Notes: generated by a model not told the origin, from the letters alone. Shown: positions 43,956-53,995, counted from the first letter of the stretch. The stretch is 64,000 bases of DNA from Dickeya poaceiphila (GCF_007858975.2 NZ_CP042220.2:1736001-1800000); one strand, 5' to 3'. Made by a program: numbers and translations.

Positions 43956-44726
43956 ATGTACAACCTCGCCAAACGCACCTTGATTGGCACAATATCATTG
44001 ATGGTGTTGCCCGTATTGGTCTGGATTACCAAATGGCAGTGGCAACCAACCGTATCGGGATGGTGGCTTAAGCCCTTGTTCTGGATGACCGAAACCGTTT
44101 CTGCCCCTTGGGGAATCCTGACCAGCGTGGTGTTGTCAGCCTGGTTTTTATGGTTGTTGCGTCCAGGTATCCGCCCGGCTTTGATACTGATAACACTATT
44201 GCTTGCCAGCGTGGTGCTGGGGCAAGGTGGCAAATCGGTGATGAAAAATTGGACCCAGGAGGCCCGGCCATTTGTGGTCTGGCTGGAGCAGGCGCATCAG
44301 GTAGATGACCGGTACTTTTATTCACTCCCTACCAGCGAACGTGCCAGCCTGCTGGAACAGCAACTGCAACAGGAATCACAACTGCCGCCGTGGCAACGTC
44401 AACACTGGCAGGAACAGGCAGATTACGCTTTCCCGTCTGGTCATGCCATGTTTGCCGCTACCTGGGCGTTATTGGCAGTGGGATTATTATGGGCACGACG
44501 CCATTATGTATCGGTCTTGTTAATCATCTTGTGGGCGAACAGCGTTATTGCCAGCCGCCTGTTACTGGGGATGCACTGGCCGCAGGATGTGGCGGCGGCT
44601 ACCCTGCTCAGCGCCATCGTGTCGCTGGTCGCTGTCTGGCTGGCACAGCGTTGGTGTGGTCCATTGTGCGCGCTTATGCCGCAAACTGCCACGACCTATC
44701 GTCAGCCTGTTCATCCGGATGCCTGA
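43956..44726 (+). CDS. pgpB: Phosphatidylglycerophosphatase B / undecaprenyl-PP phosphatase
   Basis: PgpB is an inner-membrane PAP2-family lipid phosphatase acting on PGP and undecaprenyl pyrophosphate. The 256-residue protein has about six membrane helices and the three PAP2 motifs: KSVMKNWTQEARPF, PSGHAMFA and SRLLLGMHWPQD. ATG 43956 follows AGGGAG. It lies between ribA and lapA, as in E. coli. The 193 bp to lapA must hold the lapAB promoter, but I could not fix it. Confidence 0.96.
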   Translation: MYNLAKRTLIGTISLMVLPVLVWITKWQWQPTVSGWWLKPLFWMTETVSAPWGILTSVVLSAWFLWLLRPGIRPALILITLLLASVVLGQGGKSVMKNWTQEARPFVVWLEQAHQVDDRYFYSLPTSERASLLEQQLQQESQLPPWQRQHWQEQADYAFPSGHAMFAATWALLAVGLLWARRHYVSVLLIILWANSVIASRLLLGMHWPQDVAAATLLSAIVSLVAVWLAQRWCGPLCALMPQTATTYRQPVHPDA

Positions 44727-44919
44727 TAGGGTAGCGTCAGAGGGATGGCCCGCCGGGTTTATTGCCAGGGCATCCCGTTATGTTAACGCTATTACCCGTT
44801 TTTCCTCCAGCCCTCCCGTTAGCGTTTCCCCACCGATTGAGGAAATGTTAAGTTAATAGGGTTCACTGCCGAAATTTGGCATAATTCATCCGTTTAAGGC
44901 GACATCACAGGAAGCGAAC

Positions 44920-45225
44920 GTGAAATATATGCTGATTTTTTTTCTGGTGCTGGCGGTATTTATCGTATCGATTACGCTGGGAGCGCATAACGATCAGGTA
45001 ATTACTTTCAACTATCTGCTGGCACGGGGGGAATACCGGTTGTCGACATTGCTGGCGACGTTGTTTGCCGCTGGTTTTGCGCTCGGCTGGGTGATCTGCG
45101 GCCTGTTTTATCTGCGTCTGCGCATTGCGCTAGGGCGTGAACAACGTAAAATCAAACGTCTTGAGCAGCAACTGTCTGCCCCGGAGAGCGCCAGCGGCGC
45201 AAACTCTGCTGAGTCTACCCACTAA
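44920..45225 (+). CDS. lapA: Lipopolysaccharide assembly protein A
   Basis: LapA (YciS) works with LapB in the control of LPS synthesis and LpxC degradation at the inner membrane. The 101-residue protein has two membrane helices (about 3-22 and 44-66) and a charged coiled-coil tail (REQRKIKRLEQQL). The start is GTG 44920 with CAGGAAG upstream, as the conserved N-terminus (V/M)KYMLIFFLVLAVF requires. It is followed by lapB after 11 bp, a two-gene operon. Confidence 0.95.
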   Translation: MKYMLIFFLVLAVFIVSITLGAHNDQVITFNYLLARGEYRLSTLLATLFAAGFALGWVICGLFYLRLRIALGREQRKIKRLEQQLSAPESASGANSAESTH

Positions 45226-45236
45226 GGATCGCCTCC

Positions 45237-46406
45237 ATGCTAGAACTGCTGTTTCTGTTGCTGCCGGTTGCCGCCGCCTATGGCTGGTATATGGGCCGCA
45301 GGAGCGCGCAGCAGGACAAACAGGACGAAACCAACCGTCTGTCGCGCGATTATGTCACCGGGGTGAATTTCCTGCTTTCTAATCAGCAGGATAAGGCGGT
45401 CGAACTGTTCCTCGACATGCTGAAAGATGACAGCAATACCTTTGAAGCTCACCTGACTCTGGGGAATCTGTTTCGCTCGCGCGGCGAGGTGGACCGCGCG
45501 ATTCGTATCCATCAGGCGTTGACCGAAAGCGCTTCCCTTAGTTTTGAACAACGCCTGCTGGCGGTACAGCAATTAGGGCGAGATTACATGATTGCCGGTC
45601 TGTATGACCGCGCCGAAGGCATTTTCAAGCAACTGGTGGATGAAGAAGACTTTCGTGCCAGCGCCTTGCAGCAACTGATGCAGATTCACCAGTCCACCAG
45701 CGACTGGCCGAATGCTATCGATGCCGCTGAAAAATTGGTCAAACTGGGCAAAACGCAGCTACGCAGCGAGATTGCTCATTTCTATTGTGAACAGGCGCTG
45801 CAGGCGATGGGCAGCGATGATCTCGACAAAGCCATGGTGATGCTGAAAAAAGCGTCTGCGACTGATAACCAATGCGCCCGTGTATCTATCATGCTGGGGC
45901 GTATTTATATGGCACAGCAGAATTATGCCCAGGCTGTTGCGGTGCTGCAGCAGGTTCTGGAGCAGGATACTGAACTGGTCAGCGAAGCCCTGCCGATGTT
46001 GCAGGAGTGCTACCGCCACTTGCAGCAGCCGGATGGTTGGGCGGCATTTTTGCGCCGCTGTGTTGAAGAAAAAAGTGGTTCTACTGCGGATCTTATGATG
46101 GCTGATGTGCTGGAACAGTATGAAAGTACCGAGTCTGCACAAAATTACGTAACCCGCCAGTTGCAGCGCCATCCCACCATGCGGGTATTCCACCGCTTGA
46201 TCGACTACCATCTGCGTGAAGCGGAAGATGGCCGCGCCAAAGAGAGCCTGCTGGTGCTGCGTAACATGGTTGGTGAGCAAATTCAGGCCAAACCACGCTA
46301 TCGCTGTCATAAGTGCGGCTTCACTTCCCAATCGCTCTACTGGCATTGCCCGTCGTGCCGGTCCTGGGACAGCGTAAAACCTATTCGTGGGCTGGACGGG
46401 GAGTAG
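45237..46406 (+). CDS. lapB: Lipopolysaccharide assembly protein B
   Basis: LapB (YciM) is a membrane-anchored adaptor that presents LpxC to the FtsH protease and coordinates LPS export. The 389 residues (E. coli 389) consist of one N-terminal membrane helix, about nine TPR repeats (roughly 30-350) and a C-terminal rubredoxin-like zinc site with CHKCGF and CPSCRSW, which is needed for function in E. coli. It is in an operon with lapA. Confidence 0.98.
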   Translation: MLELLFLLLPVAAAYGWYMGRRSAQQDKQDETNRLSRDYVTGVNFLLSNQQDKAVELFLDMLKDDSNTFEAHLTLGNLFRSRGEVDRAIRIHQALTESASLSFEQRLLAVQQLGRDYMIAGLYDRAEGIFKQLVDEEDFRASALQQLMQIHQSTSDWPNAIDAAEKLVKLGKTQLRSEIAHFYCEQALQAMGSDDLDKAMVMLKKASATDNQCARVSIMLGRIYMAQQNYAQAVAVLQQVLEQDTELVSEALPMLQECYRHLQQPDGWAAFLRRCVEEKSGSTADLMMADVLEQYESTESAQNYVTRQLQRHPTMRVFHRLIDYHLREAEDGRAKESLLVLRNMVGEQIQAKPRYRCHKCGFTSQSLYWHCPSCRSWDSVKPIRGLDGE

Positions 46407-46585
46407 TCCGATTGGTGCCATTCGTCACGGGTGATTCGTGGATGGAATTAGTTACAACATACTATTGTTTGCTGACTTCATGCACAGGTCAGGCAATGGC
46501 GCAGTTTGGCATTTACCAGCAGGGGCGGGTAGAATGCGCGGCGGAAATGATTAACTCACTCAGGCTTAACGACGGGAGCGCACCA

Positions 46586-47320
46586 GTGAACGGCTCAGAT
46601 ACTTCTTCAAACACCACGGCTACAGGTTCTCCGATTGTTGTTGCGCTGGATTACGCTGAGCAGCGTGCCGCTTACGAGTTTGTTGATCGCATCGACCCAA
46701 AAGACTGTCGGTTAAAAGTCGGTAAAGAGATGTTCACGTTGTTCGGGCCGCAACTGGTCAACGATCTGCAACAACGTGGTTTTGAGGTGTTTCTGGACCT
46801 TAAGTTTCATGATATTCCCAATACCACCGCCAGAGCTGTGGCCGCTGCGGCGGATCTGGGTGTGTGGATGGTGAATGTGCACGCCAGCGGCGGTACTCGC
46901 ATGATGACGGCGGCGCGTGAAGCGCTGATACCGTTTGGCAACAACGCGCCGTTACTGATAGCGGTGACGGTGCTGACCAGCATGGATGAAGCGGACCTGC
47001 AAGGGTTGGGAATTAGCCTGTCGCCAGCAGAACAGGCGGAAAAACTGGCTCGTCTGACGCAACAGTGCGGTTTGGATGGCGTGGTTTGCTCCGCTCATGA
47101 AGCTGTGCGGTTAAAGCAGGTTTGCGGTGCGGATTTTCGGTTGGTTACTCCGGGTATTCGTCCGGCGGGCAGCGATGCAGGCGATCAGCGGCGGATCATG
47201 ACGCCGCAGCAGGCGCAACAGGCTGGTGTGGATTATATGGTGATTGGCCGTCCGATTACCCAGTCCGCTGATCCGGCCCAGACCCTGAAAACGATTCTGG
47301 CTTCGCTGGGGGGAAAATAA
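46586..47320 (+). CDS. pyrF: Orotidine 5'-phosphate decarboxylase
   Basis: PyrF makes UMP from OMP. The frame opens far upstream inside lapB, so the start needs choosing. GTG 46586, with GGGAG seven bases before it, gives 244 residues, the E. coli length (245); an ATG at 46547 would add 13 residues. Key motifs are VVALDYAE, the catalytic Asp-Lys-Asp set in [18 protein letters not shown] and [17 protein letters not shown]. Its stop overlaps the yciH start (TAATG), so both are coupled, as in E. coli. Confidence 0.95.
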   Translation: MNGSDTSSNTTATGSPIVVALDYAEQRAAYEFVDRIDPKDCRLKVGKEMFTLFGPQLVNDLQQRGFEVFLDLKFHDIPNTTARAVAAAADLGVWMVNVHASGGTRMMTAAREALIPFGNNAPLLIAVTVLTSMDEADLQGLGISLSPAEQAEKLARLTQQCGLDGVVCSAHEAVRLKQVCGADFRLVTPGIRPAGSDAGDQRRIMTPQQAQQAGVDYMVIGRPITQSADPAQTLKTILASLGGK

Positions 47321-47646
47321 TGCGTGATGATAACAGCCGCCTGGTGTATTCCACTGAGATCGGGCGTATTGACGAACCAGCACAGAAAGCGGCGCGCCCT
47401 AAGGGCGACGGCATTGTACGCATTCAGCGTCAGACCAGTGGGCGTAAGGGAAAAGGCGTATGTCTGATTACCGGCGTCGATCTGGATGACTCGGCGCTGG
47501 AAGCGCTGGCAGCAGAACTGAAAAAGAAGTGCGGTTGCGGTGGTGCGCTGAAGGATGGCGTGATCGAAATCCAGGGCGACAAACGTGATCAGCTTAAGCA
47601 GTTGCTGGAAGCCAGGGGCATGAAGGTCAAGCTGGCCGGGGGCTAA
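47320..47646 (+). CDS. yciH: SUI1/eIF1-like protein YciH
   Basis: YciH is a bacterial eIF1 homologue reported to influence initiation-codon fidelity; its physiological role is unclear. The 108-residue protein has a flexible N-terminal third and the SUI1 domain (about 35-105: IVRIQRQTSGRKGKGVCLITG, then CGCGGALKDGVIEIQGD). The ATG at 47320 overlaps the pyrF stop. A terminator follows within 50 bp. Confidence 0.96.
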   Translation: MRDDNSRLVYSTEIGRIDEPAQKAARPKGDGIVRIQRQTSGRKGKGVCLITGVDLDDSALEALAAELKKKCGCGGALKDGVIEIQGDKRDQLKQLLEARGMKVKLAGG

Positions 47647-47688
47647 GTGACACCTTGCCAGCGTCGGTGGCGGAAGAGTAAAAACAGC

Positions 47689-47716
47689 ACAGGCTCCTGA
47701 GGGAGCCTGTTTATTT
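47689..47716 (+). terminator. Terminator of pyrF-yciH
   Basis: 9-bp stem ACAGGCTCC / GGAGCCTGT with a TGAG loop, followed by TTATTT. The 3' arm and tail (GGAGCCTGTTTATTTAGT) are repeated in tandem immediately after (GGAGCCTGTTATTTAGT). Confidence 0.88.
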
Positions 47717-47727
47717 AGTGGAGCCTG

Positions 47728-47943
47728 TTATTTAGTAGTCTGGTGGCCAATGATGCCCCCTACTGCTGCGCCGCCAACAGTGCCGAGCGCGCTGCCGTTA
47801 GTCAATACCGCACCACCAAGCGCGCCAATACCGGCGCCAATAGCAGTATTGCGCTGACGTTTATTCATGCCTGCGCAGCCTGCCAGTGTGCTCACTACCA
47901 CCATAGCCAGCACAGCTGTTGTAAATTTTTTATTGATTTTCAT
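47728..47943 (-). CDS. osmB: Osmotically inducible lipoprotein OsmB
   Basis: OsmB is a small outer-membrane lipoprotein induced by osmotic stress and in stationary phase. The 71-residue precursor has the lipobox TLAGC and a glycine-zipper segment (AIGAGIGALGGAVLTNGSALG) shared with SlyB-type proteins. ATG 47943 follows CAGGAG. It converges on yciH, as in E. coli. Confidence 0.95.
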   Translation of the reverse strand: MKINKKFTTAVLAMVVVSTLAGCAGMNKRQRNTAIGAGIGALGGAVLTNGSALGTVGGAAVGGIIGHQTTK

Positions 47944-48273
47944 GGTTTTTCTCCTGTTGTTCAGGTTTCACGGCGGTATGTTATCTCCACCATGAAGCAT
48001 CTTGTTGTCACAGTAGTGTGATGAGTACATTGCTATGACGCGCTGTGTATATCTGGCTGCCAGTATAATTATCGGCGGGGGGGATAACAGGTGAAAAACT
48101 CTTAATTCACAGTAAGCTGGTGATATTACACCGCCTTGTTATCAACATCGGCGTGTCGCCGTGCTCCCTTTCCCATCGTCCCAGCAGAACTCAGCCTGTT
48201 TTTCAGCCATTCAGCCCATACCTGTGTTGGTAACCCAACGTGAGAATAAGGCAAATACACAGGAGGGCGGACG
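47944..48273. other. osmB/araD divergent intergenic region
   Basis: 330 bp that should hold the osmB stress promoter and the araD promoter. I looked for an RcsB box and found only weak matches. A run of eight G residues lies near 48076. Nothing else is recognised. Confidence 0.35.
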
Positions 48274-48969
48274 ATGTTGGAAGAGTTGAAAATTCAGGTG
48301 CTTGAAGCCAATCTGGCTTTACCCCGGCATCAACTGGTGACCTTCACCTGGGGGAACGTGAGCGCAGTGGATCGTGAGCGTGGACTGATGGTGATTAAAC
48401 CCTCAGGTGTAGAGTACGACGTAATGACCGTGCAGGATATGGTGGTAGTGGAGGTGGAAACAGGGCGGGTCGTCGAGGGGCAGCGTAAACCGTCTTCTGA
48501 TACCGACACCCATCGTGCGTTGTATCTGGCTTTTACATCGTTAGGCGGTATTGTCCATACCCATTCCCGACATGCCACCATCTGGGCACAGGCGGGTAAA
48601 GATTTACCGCCGTGGGGCACCACCCATGCTGATTATTTCTACGGACCTATCCCCTGTACGCGACTGATGACTGAAGCGGAAATCAATGGTTGCTACGAGT
48701 GGGAAACCGGGCAGGTGATTGTTGATACCTTCCGTGAGCGTGGCTTGTCGCCACAGGATATCCCGGCGGTACTGGTTAATGCGCACGGCCCGTTTGCCTG
48801 GGGAACCGACGCACATAACGCGGTACATAATGCGGTGGTGCTGGAAGAGATTGCCTACATGGGGATTTTCTCGCGCCAGTTGACTCCGGCGCTGGAACCA
48901 ATGCAATCGGTACTGCTGGATAAGCACTACCTGCGCAAACATGGTAAGAACGCGTACTACGGACAGTGA
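48274..48969 (+). CDS. araD: L-ribulose-5-phosphate 4-epimerase
   Basis: AraD converts L-ribulose 5-phosphate to D-xylulose 5-phosphate. The 231 residues equal E. coli AraD and the sequence is very close to it along its whole length ([19 protein letters not shown]...[14 protein letters not shown]), so I prefer AraD over the UlaF or SgbE paralogs. The zinc ligands lie in [11 protein letters not shown] and the His of [15 protein letters not shown] precedes ATG 48274. No other arabinose genes are nearby, so it is an orphan beside kdgT. Confidence 0.9.
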   Translation: MLEELKIQVLEANLALPRHQLVTFTWGNVSAVDRERGLMVIKPSGVEYDVMTVQDMVVVEVETGRVVEGQRKPSSDTDTHRALYLAFTSLGGIVHTHSRHATIWAQAGKDLPPWGTTHADYFYGPIPCTRLMTEAEINGCYEWETGQVIVDTFRERGLSPQDIPAVLVNAHGPFAWGTDAHNAVHNAVVLEEIAYMGIFSRQLTPALEPMQSVLLDKHYLRKHGKNAYYGQ

Positions 48970-49108
48970 GTCAGATAAGTTCGTTAACATCGGCTGGCGG
49001 ACGTTACACTATCTTCATCATCCATTTTAATTTCATCATCATGTTCATGGGGCTGGATGCCTGCCATTCACCCCATTTATACATAAATAAAATAATCATT
49101 CTGTAAAA

Positions 49109-49127
49109 ATAGAAATCTCGTTTTATT
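49109..49127. promoter_or_regulatory. Candidate KdgR operator upstream of kdgT
   Basis: ATAGAAATCTCGTTTTATT matches AATRAAAYRNTRTTTYATT at 15 of 19 positions, in an A/T-rich stretch about 260 bp before the kdgT start. kdgT is a classical KdgR target in Erwinia chrysanthemi. The remaining sequence from 48970 to 49384 is a long leader with no gene I can support. Confidence 0.5.
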
Positions 49128-49384
49128 TGCTTACAGATCTTCACGTCTATCCCTCTGTTAAGTGACTACCTTCAGCAATGAGAAGTAAGCGGTGCGTGCG
49201 TGTCCCCCTTGGGTGTCGTTTTCTTCATCGTCAATGCTGACGAGGTCTATGCATGGGTGTGGCACCGTCTGACCTTCGGGTGGGCTGGACGGCTATTACT
49301 CCATCATGATGAGGGGCGTCATGTTGGCTGGCGTCTGTATTGCTCATAGGTTCTGTCCCCACCTTTTTCAGGCAAATCAATCCT

Positions 49385-50401
49385 ATGCGTATCAAACGTT
49401 TTATCGAAAAGATTCCGGGTGGCATGATGCTGGTGCCGTTGTTTCTCGGTGCGCTTTGCCATACCTTTGCGCCGGGGGCGGGCAAGTATTTCGGGTCCTT
49501 TACCAATGGTTTGATCACTGGCACGGTACCGATTTTGGCGGTGTGGTTCTTCTGTATGGGAGCATCGATTCGGCTGAGTGCCACCGGAACGGTGTTGCGT
49601 AAGTCCGGCACGCTGGTCGTGACGAAAATTGCCGTGGCCTGGGTGGTTGCGGCAGTTGCCGTGCGTATTCTGCCGGAAAACGGGGTTGAAGCAGGGTTTT
49701 TTGCCGGGTTATCCACGCTGGCGCTGGTGGCCGCCATGGACATGACCAACGGTGGGTTGTATGCCTCGATCATGCAACAGTATGGCACCAAAGAGGAGTC
49801 GGGGGCGTTTGTGCTGATGTCGCTGGAGTCCGGTCCACTGATGACCATGGTGATTCTTGACACCGCTGGCATTACGTCGTTCGAGCCGCATATGTTTATC
49901 GGTGCGATGATGCCGTTTTTGGTGGGGTTTGTGTTGGGGAATCTGGATTCAGAACTGCGCGACTTTTTTAGCCGTTCGGTACAGACGCTAATTCCATTTT
50001 TAGCCTTTGCACTCGGTAATACTATCGATCTGCACGTAATCGGTCAGACCGGGTTGTTGGGGATAATGCTGGGGTTGGCAGTGATCATTATTACCGGTAT
50101 TCCGCTAATGGTAGCGGACAAAGTGCTGGGAGGCGGCGACGGTACCGCGGGTATTGCCGCATCCAGCTCAGCGGGCGCGGCGGTAGCGACGCCCGTGCTG
50201 ATCGCGGAAATGGTCCCGGCGTTTAAACCGGTGGCACCGGCGGCAACCACATTGGTAGCAGCATCGGTGATTGTGACATCCACTCTGGTACCGATTATCA
50301 CGGCGATGTGGTCAAAACGCATCAAAGGCGGAGATGGCACCGTGCCGCAGCACGATGTGGCGCAAAAGACGCTGGAACAGCAGCAGACAGCGCATCATTA
50401 A
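49385..50401 (+). CDS. kdgT: 2-keto-3-deoxygluconate permease
   Basis: KdgT is an inner-membrane proton symporter that takes up 2-keto-3-deoxygluconate, a product of pectin breakdown, for conversion by KdgK and KdgA to pyruvate and GAP. The frame opens at 49340 and probably starts at ATG 49385 ([20 protein letters not shown]), giving 338 residues with about ten hydrophobic helices. [30 protein letters not shown] and [16 protein letters not shown] are family hallmarks. This is a strong indicator of a pectinolytic lifestyle. A palindrome follows the stop. Confidence 0.95.
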   Translation: MRIKRFIEKIPGGMMLVPLFLGALCHTFAPGAGKYFGSFTNGLITGTVPILAVWFFCMGASIRLSATGTVLRKSGTLVVTKIAVAWVVAAVAVRILPENGVEAGFFAGLSTLALVAAMDMTNGGLYASIMQQYGTKEESGAFVLMSLESGPLMTMVILDTAGITSFEPHMFIGAMMPFLVGFVLGNLDSELRDFFSRSVQTLIPFLAFALGNTIDLHVIGQTGLLGIMLGLAVIIITGIPLMVADKVLGGGDGTAGIAASSSAGAAVATPVLIAEMVPAFKPVAPAATTLVAASVIVTSTLVPIITAMWSKRIKGGDGTVPQHDVAQKTLEQQQTAHH

Positions 50402-50407
50402 ATGCAC

Positions 50408-50439
50408 ATCACGCCTCTGTGCAAAAGAAGAGGCGTGAT
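50408..50439. terminator. Hairpin between kdgT and the CstA-family gene
   Basis: Perfect 11-bp stem ATCACGCCTCT / AGAGGCGTGAT with a 10-nt A-rich loop. It serves convergent genes; no T-run after the stem on the + strand. Confidence 0.7.
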
Positions 50440-50476
50440 GGCCGATAATGGAACATTCGGCTTATCGGCGTGGTGG

Positions 50477-52543
50477 TCAGCCGTTATGCGCTTTTTCACG
50501 CCACGCCACCGCTGTTTCGTGCGTGGTAGGTTTGTCGTTGTACAACGCCTGGCGGATAGCGAAGATCGCAGCAACCAGCATGGTGACGGCGACCAGCATA
50601 AAGAAGCCGCACAGGATGGCATTGATCTGGTTGCTAAACACAATGGTCGCCATATCCTGCATGTTTTTCGCCGGGGCGATCAACGTGCCGGATTCGATAC
50701 CCGCCGAGAAACGTTTGGCCTGCGCCAGAAAACCGATACTGGGTTTTTCATGGAAAATTTTCTGCCAGCCGGCGGTCATCGAGGTGATAAACAGCCAGAC
50801 AGTAGGCAGTATGGTCACCCAGGCGTAGCGCTGCTTCTTCATTTTGAACAACACGACTGTGCCGAGAATCAGCGCCATGGAGGCCAGCATCTGGTTGCCG
50901 ATGCCAAACAGCGGCCACAACGTATTGATCCCGCCCAGCGGATCGATAACGCCCTGATAAACAAAAAAGCCCCAGCCTGCCACCGCCACGGTGGTTCCGG
51001 CCAGATTGCCCAGCCAGGAGTGGCTTTTGCCCATGCCCGGCACCACCAGCCCCGCCAGATCCTGCACCATAAACCGGCAGGCGCGGGTGCCGGCGTCAAC
51101 GGCAGTCAGAATAAACAGCGCTTCGAACAGAATGGCAAAGTGGTACCAGAACGCCATCATGGCCCGGCTGTTAAAGATGTCGGTGATGATATGTGCCATG
51201 CCGACGGCGAAGGTCGGCGCGCCGCCAGCACGGGACAAAATCGAGGTTTCACCCACATCTTTGGCGATATTCGTCAGGTCAGACGGCGTAATGACGAAGC
51301 CCCAATTGCTGATCACCTGCGCGGCGTTTTCTACCGTGGTACCAATCAGCGCAGCGGGGGCATTCATGGCGAAGTAGACGCCGGGGTCGATCACCGAGGC
51401 GCAAATCAGCGCCATGATCGCGACAAAGGACTCCATCAGCATCGCGCCGTAACCGATGAAACGGATATGGCTTTCGCGTTCCACCAGCTTGGGCGTAGTA
51501 CCGCTGGATACCAGCGCGTGGAAGCCAGAGATAGCGCCGCAGGCGATAGTGATGAACAGGAACGGGAACAGGCTGCCGGAAAATACCGGCCCACTGCCGT
51601 CGATAAAGCGCGAAACCGCGGGCATTTTCAGCTCCGGCATCGCAAACAGGATACCGATAGCCAGCCCGACGATGACGCCGATCTTCAGGAACGTGGACAG
51701 GTAATCACGCGGCGCCAGCAACAGCCAGACCGGCAGTACTGAGGCAACGAATCCGTAAATCACCAGTACCCAGGTCAAGGTGGTGCCTTTCAGGGTAAAG
51801 AACGGTCCCCAATAAGGGTCGGCAGCGATGTCGCCACCGTAGACTATCGCCATCATCATCAGTACGAAGCCGATAAGCGAGACTTCGGCTATTTTGCCCG
51901 GTCGCAGAAAGCGCATGTAGACGCCCATGAACAGCGCAATCGGGATGGTGGAAGCGATGGTGAACATTCCCCACGGACTGTTGGTCAAGGCCTTGACCAC
52001 GACCAGCGCCAGTGCCGACAGGATGATGATCATCACGCCCAGCGCCCCCAACATGGTCACCACCCCGGCGAAGGAACCCAATTCCTGACGCGCCATTTCG
52101 CCCAATGAGCGGCCATCACGCCGGGTGGCGATGAACAGCACCAGAAAATCCTGCACTGCACCGGCCAGCATCACGCCAATCAGAATCCATAACGTCCCTG
52201 GCAGAAAGCCCATCTGCGCTGCCAGAATCGGCCCTACCAGCGGGCCAGCACCGGCGATGGCGGCAAAGTGATGACCGAATAACACCCACTTATTGGTGGG
52301 GACGTAATCCAGCCCGTCATTATGACGTTCGGCTGGGGTCAGGCGACGATCATCCAGTTCAAACACCCGGCGAGCAATAAACAAACTGTAGAAGCGGTAG
52401 GCGATGCTGTAACAGGCGATGGCTGCGATCACCAGCCAGACGGCATTCACATGCTCCCCTTGGCTCAGCGCCAGCATGGCGAACGCCACGGCACCCGCTA
52501 TGGCTATAGCTATCCAGATCGACATGCTTTTGATGGTTTTCAT
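50477..52543 (-). CDS. CstA-family carbon-starvation carrier (peptide/pyruvate transporter)
   Basis: A large inner-membrane carrier of the CstA family, whose E. coli members are CstA (peptides, pyruvate) and BtsT (pyruvate:H+ symport). The frame is open to 52684, but ATG 52543 (MKTIKSMSIWIAIAIAG) gives 688 residues starting at the first membrane helix. Family hallmarks are LFGHHFAAIAGAGPLVGPILAAQMG, RRDGRSLGEMARQE, ITIACGAISGFHALVSSGTTPK and DPLGGINTLWPLFGIGNQMLA. The C-terminus is shorter than in CstA, and I cannot decide between CstA and BtsT by eye. Confidence 0.88.
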   Translation of the reverse strand: MKTIKSMSIWIAIAIAGAVAFAMLALSQGEHVNAVWLVIAAIACYSIAYRFYSLFIARRVFELDDRRLTPAERHNDGLDYVPTNKWVLFGHHFAAIAGAGPLVGPILAAQMGFLPGTLWILIGVMLAGAVQDFLVLFIATRRDGRSLGEMARQELGSFAGVVTMLGALGVMIIILSALALVVVKALTNSPWGMFTIASTIPIALFMGVYMRFLRPGKIAEVSLIGFVLMMMAIVYGGDIAADPYWGPFFTLKGTTLTWVLVIYGFVASVLPVWLLLAPRDYLSTFLKIGVIVGLAIGILFAMPELKMPAVSRFIDGSGPVFSGSLFPFLFITIACGAISGFHALVSSGTTPKLVERESHIRFIGYGAMLMESFVAIMALICASVIDPGVYFAMNAPAALIGTTVENAAQVISNWGFVITPSDLTNIAKDVGETSILSRAGGAPTFAVGMAHIITDIFNSRAMMAFWYHFAILFEALFILTAVDAGTRACRFMVQDLAGLVVPGMGKSHSWLGNLAGTTVAVAGWGFFVYQGVIDPLGGINTLWPLFGIGNQMLASMALILGTVVLFKMKKQRYAWVTILPTVWLFITSMTAGWQKIFHEKPSIGFLAQAKRFSAGIESGTLIAPAKNMQDMATIVFSNQINAILCGFFMLVAVTMLVAAIFAIRQALYNDKPTTHETAVAWREKAHNG

Positions 52544-52702
52544 CTCACTGACTCCTGACTGGTTGTCATTCCCGGTCGCTGGCAATCCTGACTGGCTGTA
52601 AAGACGTTGCCTTACGGCGCAGCGGATAAACGCGAGATATATAAACACCGGGACATCAATAAACGGCGTGATGGCAATAAGCAACGCGATGGCGAAAACA
52701 AT

Positions 52703-52756
52703 GCAATGCCAGTAAAAAACGTAATGCCAGTAAAAAACGCAATACCAGTAAAAAAC
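52703..52756. repeat. Three tandem 18-bp repeats upstream of the CstA-family gene
   Basis: Units GCAATGCCAGTAAAAAAC, GTAATGCCAGTAAAAAAC and GCAATACCAGTAAAAAAC follow one another without gaps. They lie about 160 bp upstream of the carrier's start codon, in its promoter or leader region. Confidence 0.95.
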
Positions 52757-53000
52757 ATAGTGCAGCGGTGAGTCAGCGTCGGTGCCAACAAGATAAAAAT
52801 GTGAACAAAGTTATATTTCTGTTATGAAAAACTTTTTATCTGGCTTTTGTAGCAGTAAGGCAGACTGATGAATGGTCATGAAATCTGATGCGGATACAAA
52901 GGGAATCGTTATCATCGGGACAGAGGTGTGCTGCTACGTGGAAAAGCGTACCACGATGTGGAAAGGTATGCCGCGACGCGGAATAAGAATAAATAGGGTG

Positions 53001-53018
53001 GCCCGGCGAACGCCGGGC
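53001..53018 (-). terminator. Hairpin at the 3' end of the aldo-keto reductase gene
   Basis: Perfect 8-bp GC stem GCCCGGCG / CGCCGGGC with an AA loop, seven bases after the stop on the reverse strand, followed by CACCCTATTTATT. Confidence 0.7.
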
Positions 53019-53025
53019 GGGGGAA

Positions 53026-53943
53026 TCAAGGCAGTTTGTTGCCAGCTGCACGGTAGATTTCGTACCACTCTTCGCGGCTGATACGCAGTTCAGAGGCGGT
53101 GACGATATCTTGCAGGCGCTGTGGGTCCATGCTGCCAACAATCACCTGCATATTGGCTGGGTGACGCAGAATCCAGGCGACAGCGAGAGCGGTGGTGGAC
53201 ACGCCATGTTGGCTGGCGATGTGCTTCAGGGTTGCGTTCAGTTGTGGGAATTTGTCGTTATCCACAAACACGCCGTCAAAAAAACCATACTGGAACGGCG
53301 ACCATGCCTGAATGGTCATCCCCTGTAAACGGCTGTATTCCAGCACCATACCATCGTGATGAAGCGACGGCGCATGGGCCATATTGACGTTGAGACCTGC
53401 GTCGATCATCGGTGTGTGCATGATGCTGAACTGCAACTGATTGGCGAGCAAGGGCTGGCGCACTGCGGTTTTCAGTAATTCAACCTGCAACGGTGCCTGA
53501 TTGCTGACGCCAAAATGGCGCACTTTACCACTGGCTTCCAACTGATCAAACGCGGCGGCGACTTCATCCGGTTCGCACAGCGTATCCGGACGGTGCAGCA
53601 GCAAAGTGTCGAGATAATCGGTGTTCAGGCGTTTCAGGCAGCCTTCGACCGAGGCGATGATGTGTGCTGTGGAGAAATCGAAAAAGCCGGGGCGGATACC
53701 GCATTTGCTTTGGATAATCAGCTTGTCACGGGCGATGCCTGCCTGACGCACTGCTGTGGCAAACATCTCTTCGGAACGTCCACCACCATAGATATCGGCA
53801 TGATCAAAGAAATCGACCCCGACGTCGAGCGCCGTCTGCAACAATGTTACCGCTTCCTGCTGCGTTTTTCCCGCCAGCCGCATACAACCCAGAGCAATAT
53901 TCGGGACTGACAGGGTGCTTTTGCCTAGTGTGATTCTTTTCAT
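53026..53943 (-). CDS. Aldo-keto reductase (YdhF-like)
   Basis: An NADPH-dependent aldo/keto reductase of unknown substrate. ATG 53943, with AAGGAG upstream, gives 305 residues; an earlier start at 53964 would add seven. The AKR tetrad is visible: Asp-Tyr in FFDHADIYGGG, Lys in IIQSKCGIRPG and His in LLLHRPD, with VRHFGVSNQ later. The C-terminal NADP-binding segment VIVGSMDPQRLQDIV is present. It resembles E. coli YdhF but is clearly diverged. It stands alone between the CstA-family gene and rnb. Confidence 0.88.
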   Translation of the reverse strand: MKRITLGKSTLSVPNIALGCMRLAGKTQQEAVTLLQTALDVGVDFFDHADIYGGGRSEEMFATAVRQAGIARDKLIIQSKCGIRPGFFDFSTAHIIASVEGCLKRLNTDYLDTLLLHRPDTLCEPDEVAAAFDQLEASGKVRHFGVSNQAPLQVELLKTAVRQPLLANQLQFSIMHTPMIDAGLNVNMAHAPSLHHDGMVLEYSRLQGMTIQAWSPFQYGFFDGVFVDNDKFPQLNATLKHIASQHGVSTTALAVAWILRHPANMQVIVGSMDPQRLQDIVTASELRISREEWYEIYRAAGNKLP

Positions 53944-53995
53944 GTTCACATCTCCTTCATGCATGTTGCTATGTAGGGTAAGGAAGAACGGGGGT

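Larger units (their letters stand above)
52544..53025. other. Upstream region of the CstA-family gene
   Basis: 482 bp containing three 18-bp tandem repeats (52703-52756), an imperfect direct repeat of about 20 bp near 52935-52980 (GTGGAAA-GCGTACC type), and a partial CRP-like TGTGA-N6-TTATA near 52799. An upstream in-frame extension of the carrier gene to 52684 lacks membrane-protein character and is not called. Confidence 0.45.

Noticed and set aside
48095..48125. RcsB-like site upstream of osmB
   Set aside because: Only about 9 of 14 consensus positions match, much weaker than the rprA site.
50402..51742. 446-codon + strand frame opposite the CstA-family gene
   Set aside because: Antisense to a clearly conserved membrane protein; the product is Arg/His/Gln/Asp-rich with no recognisable domain.
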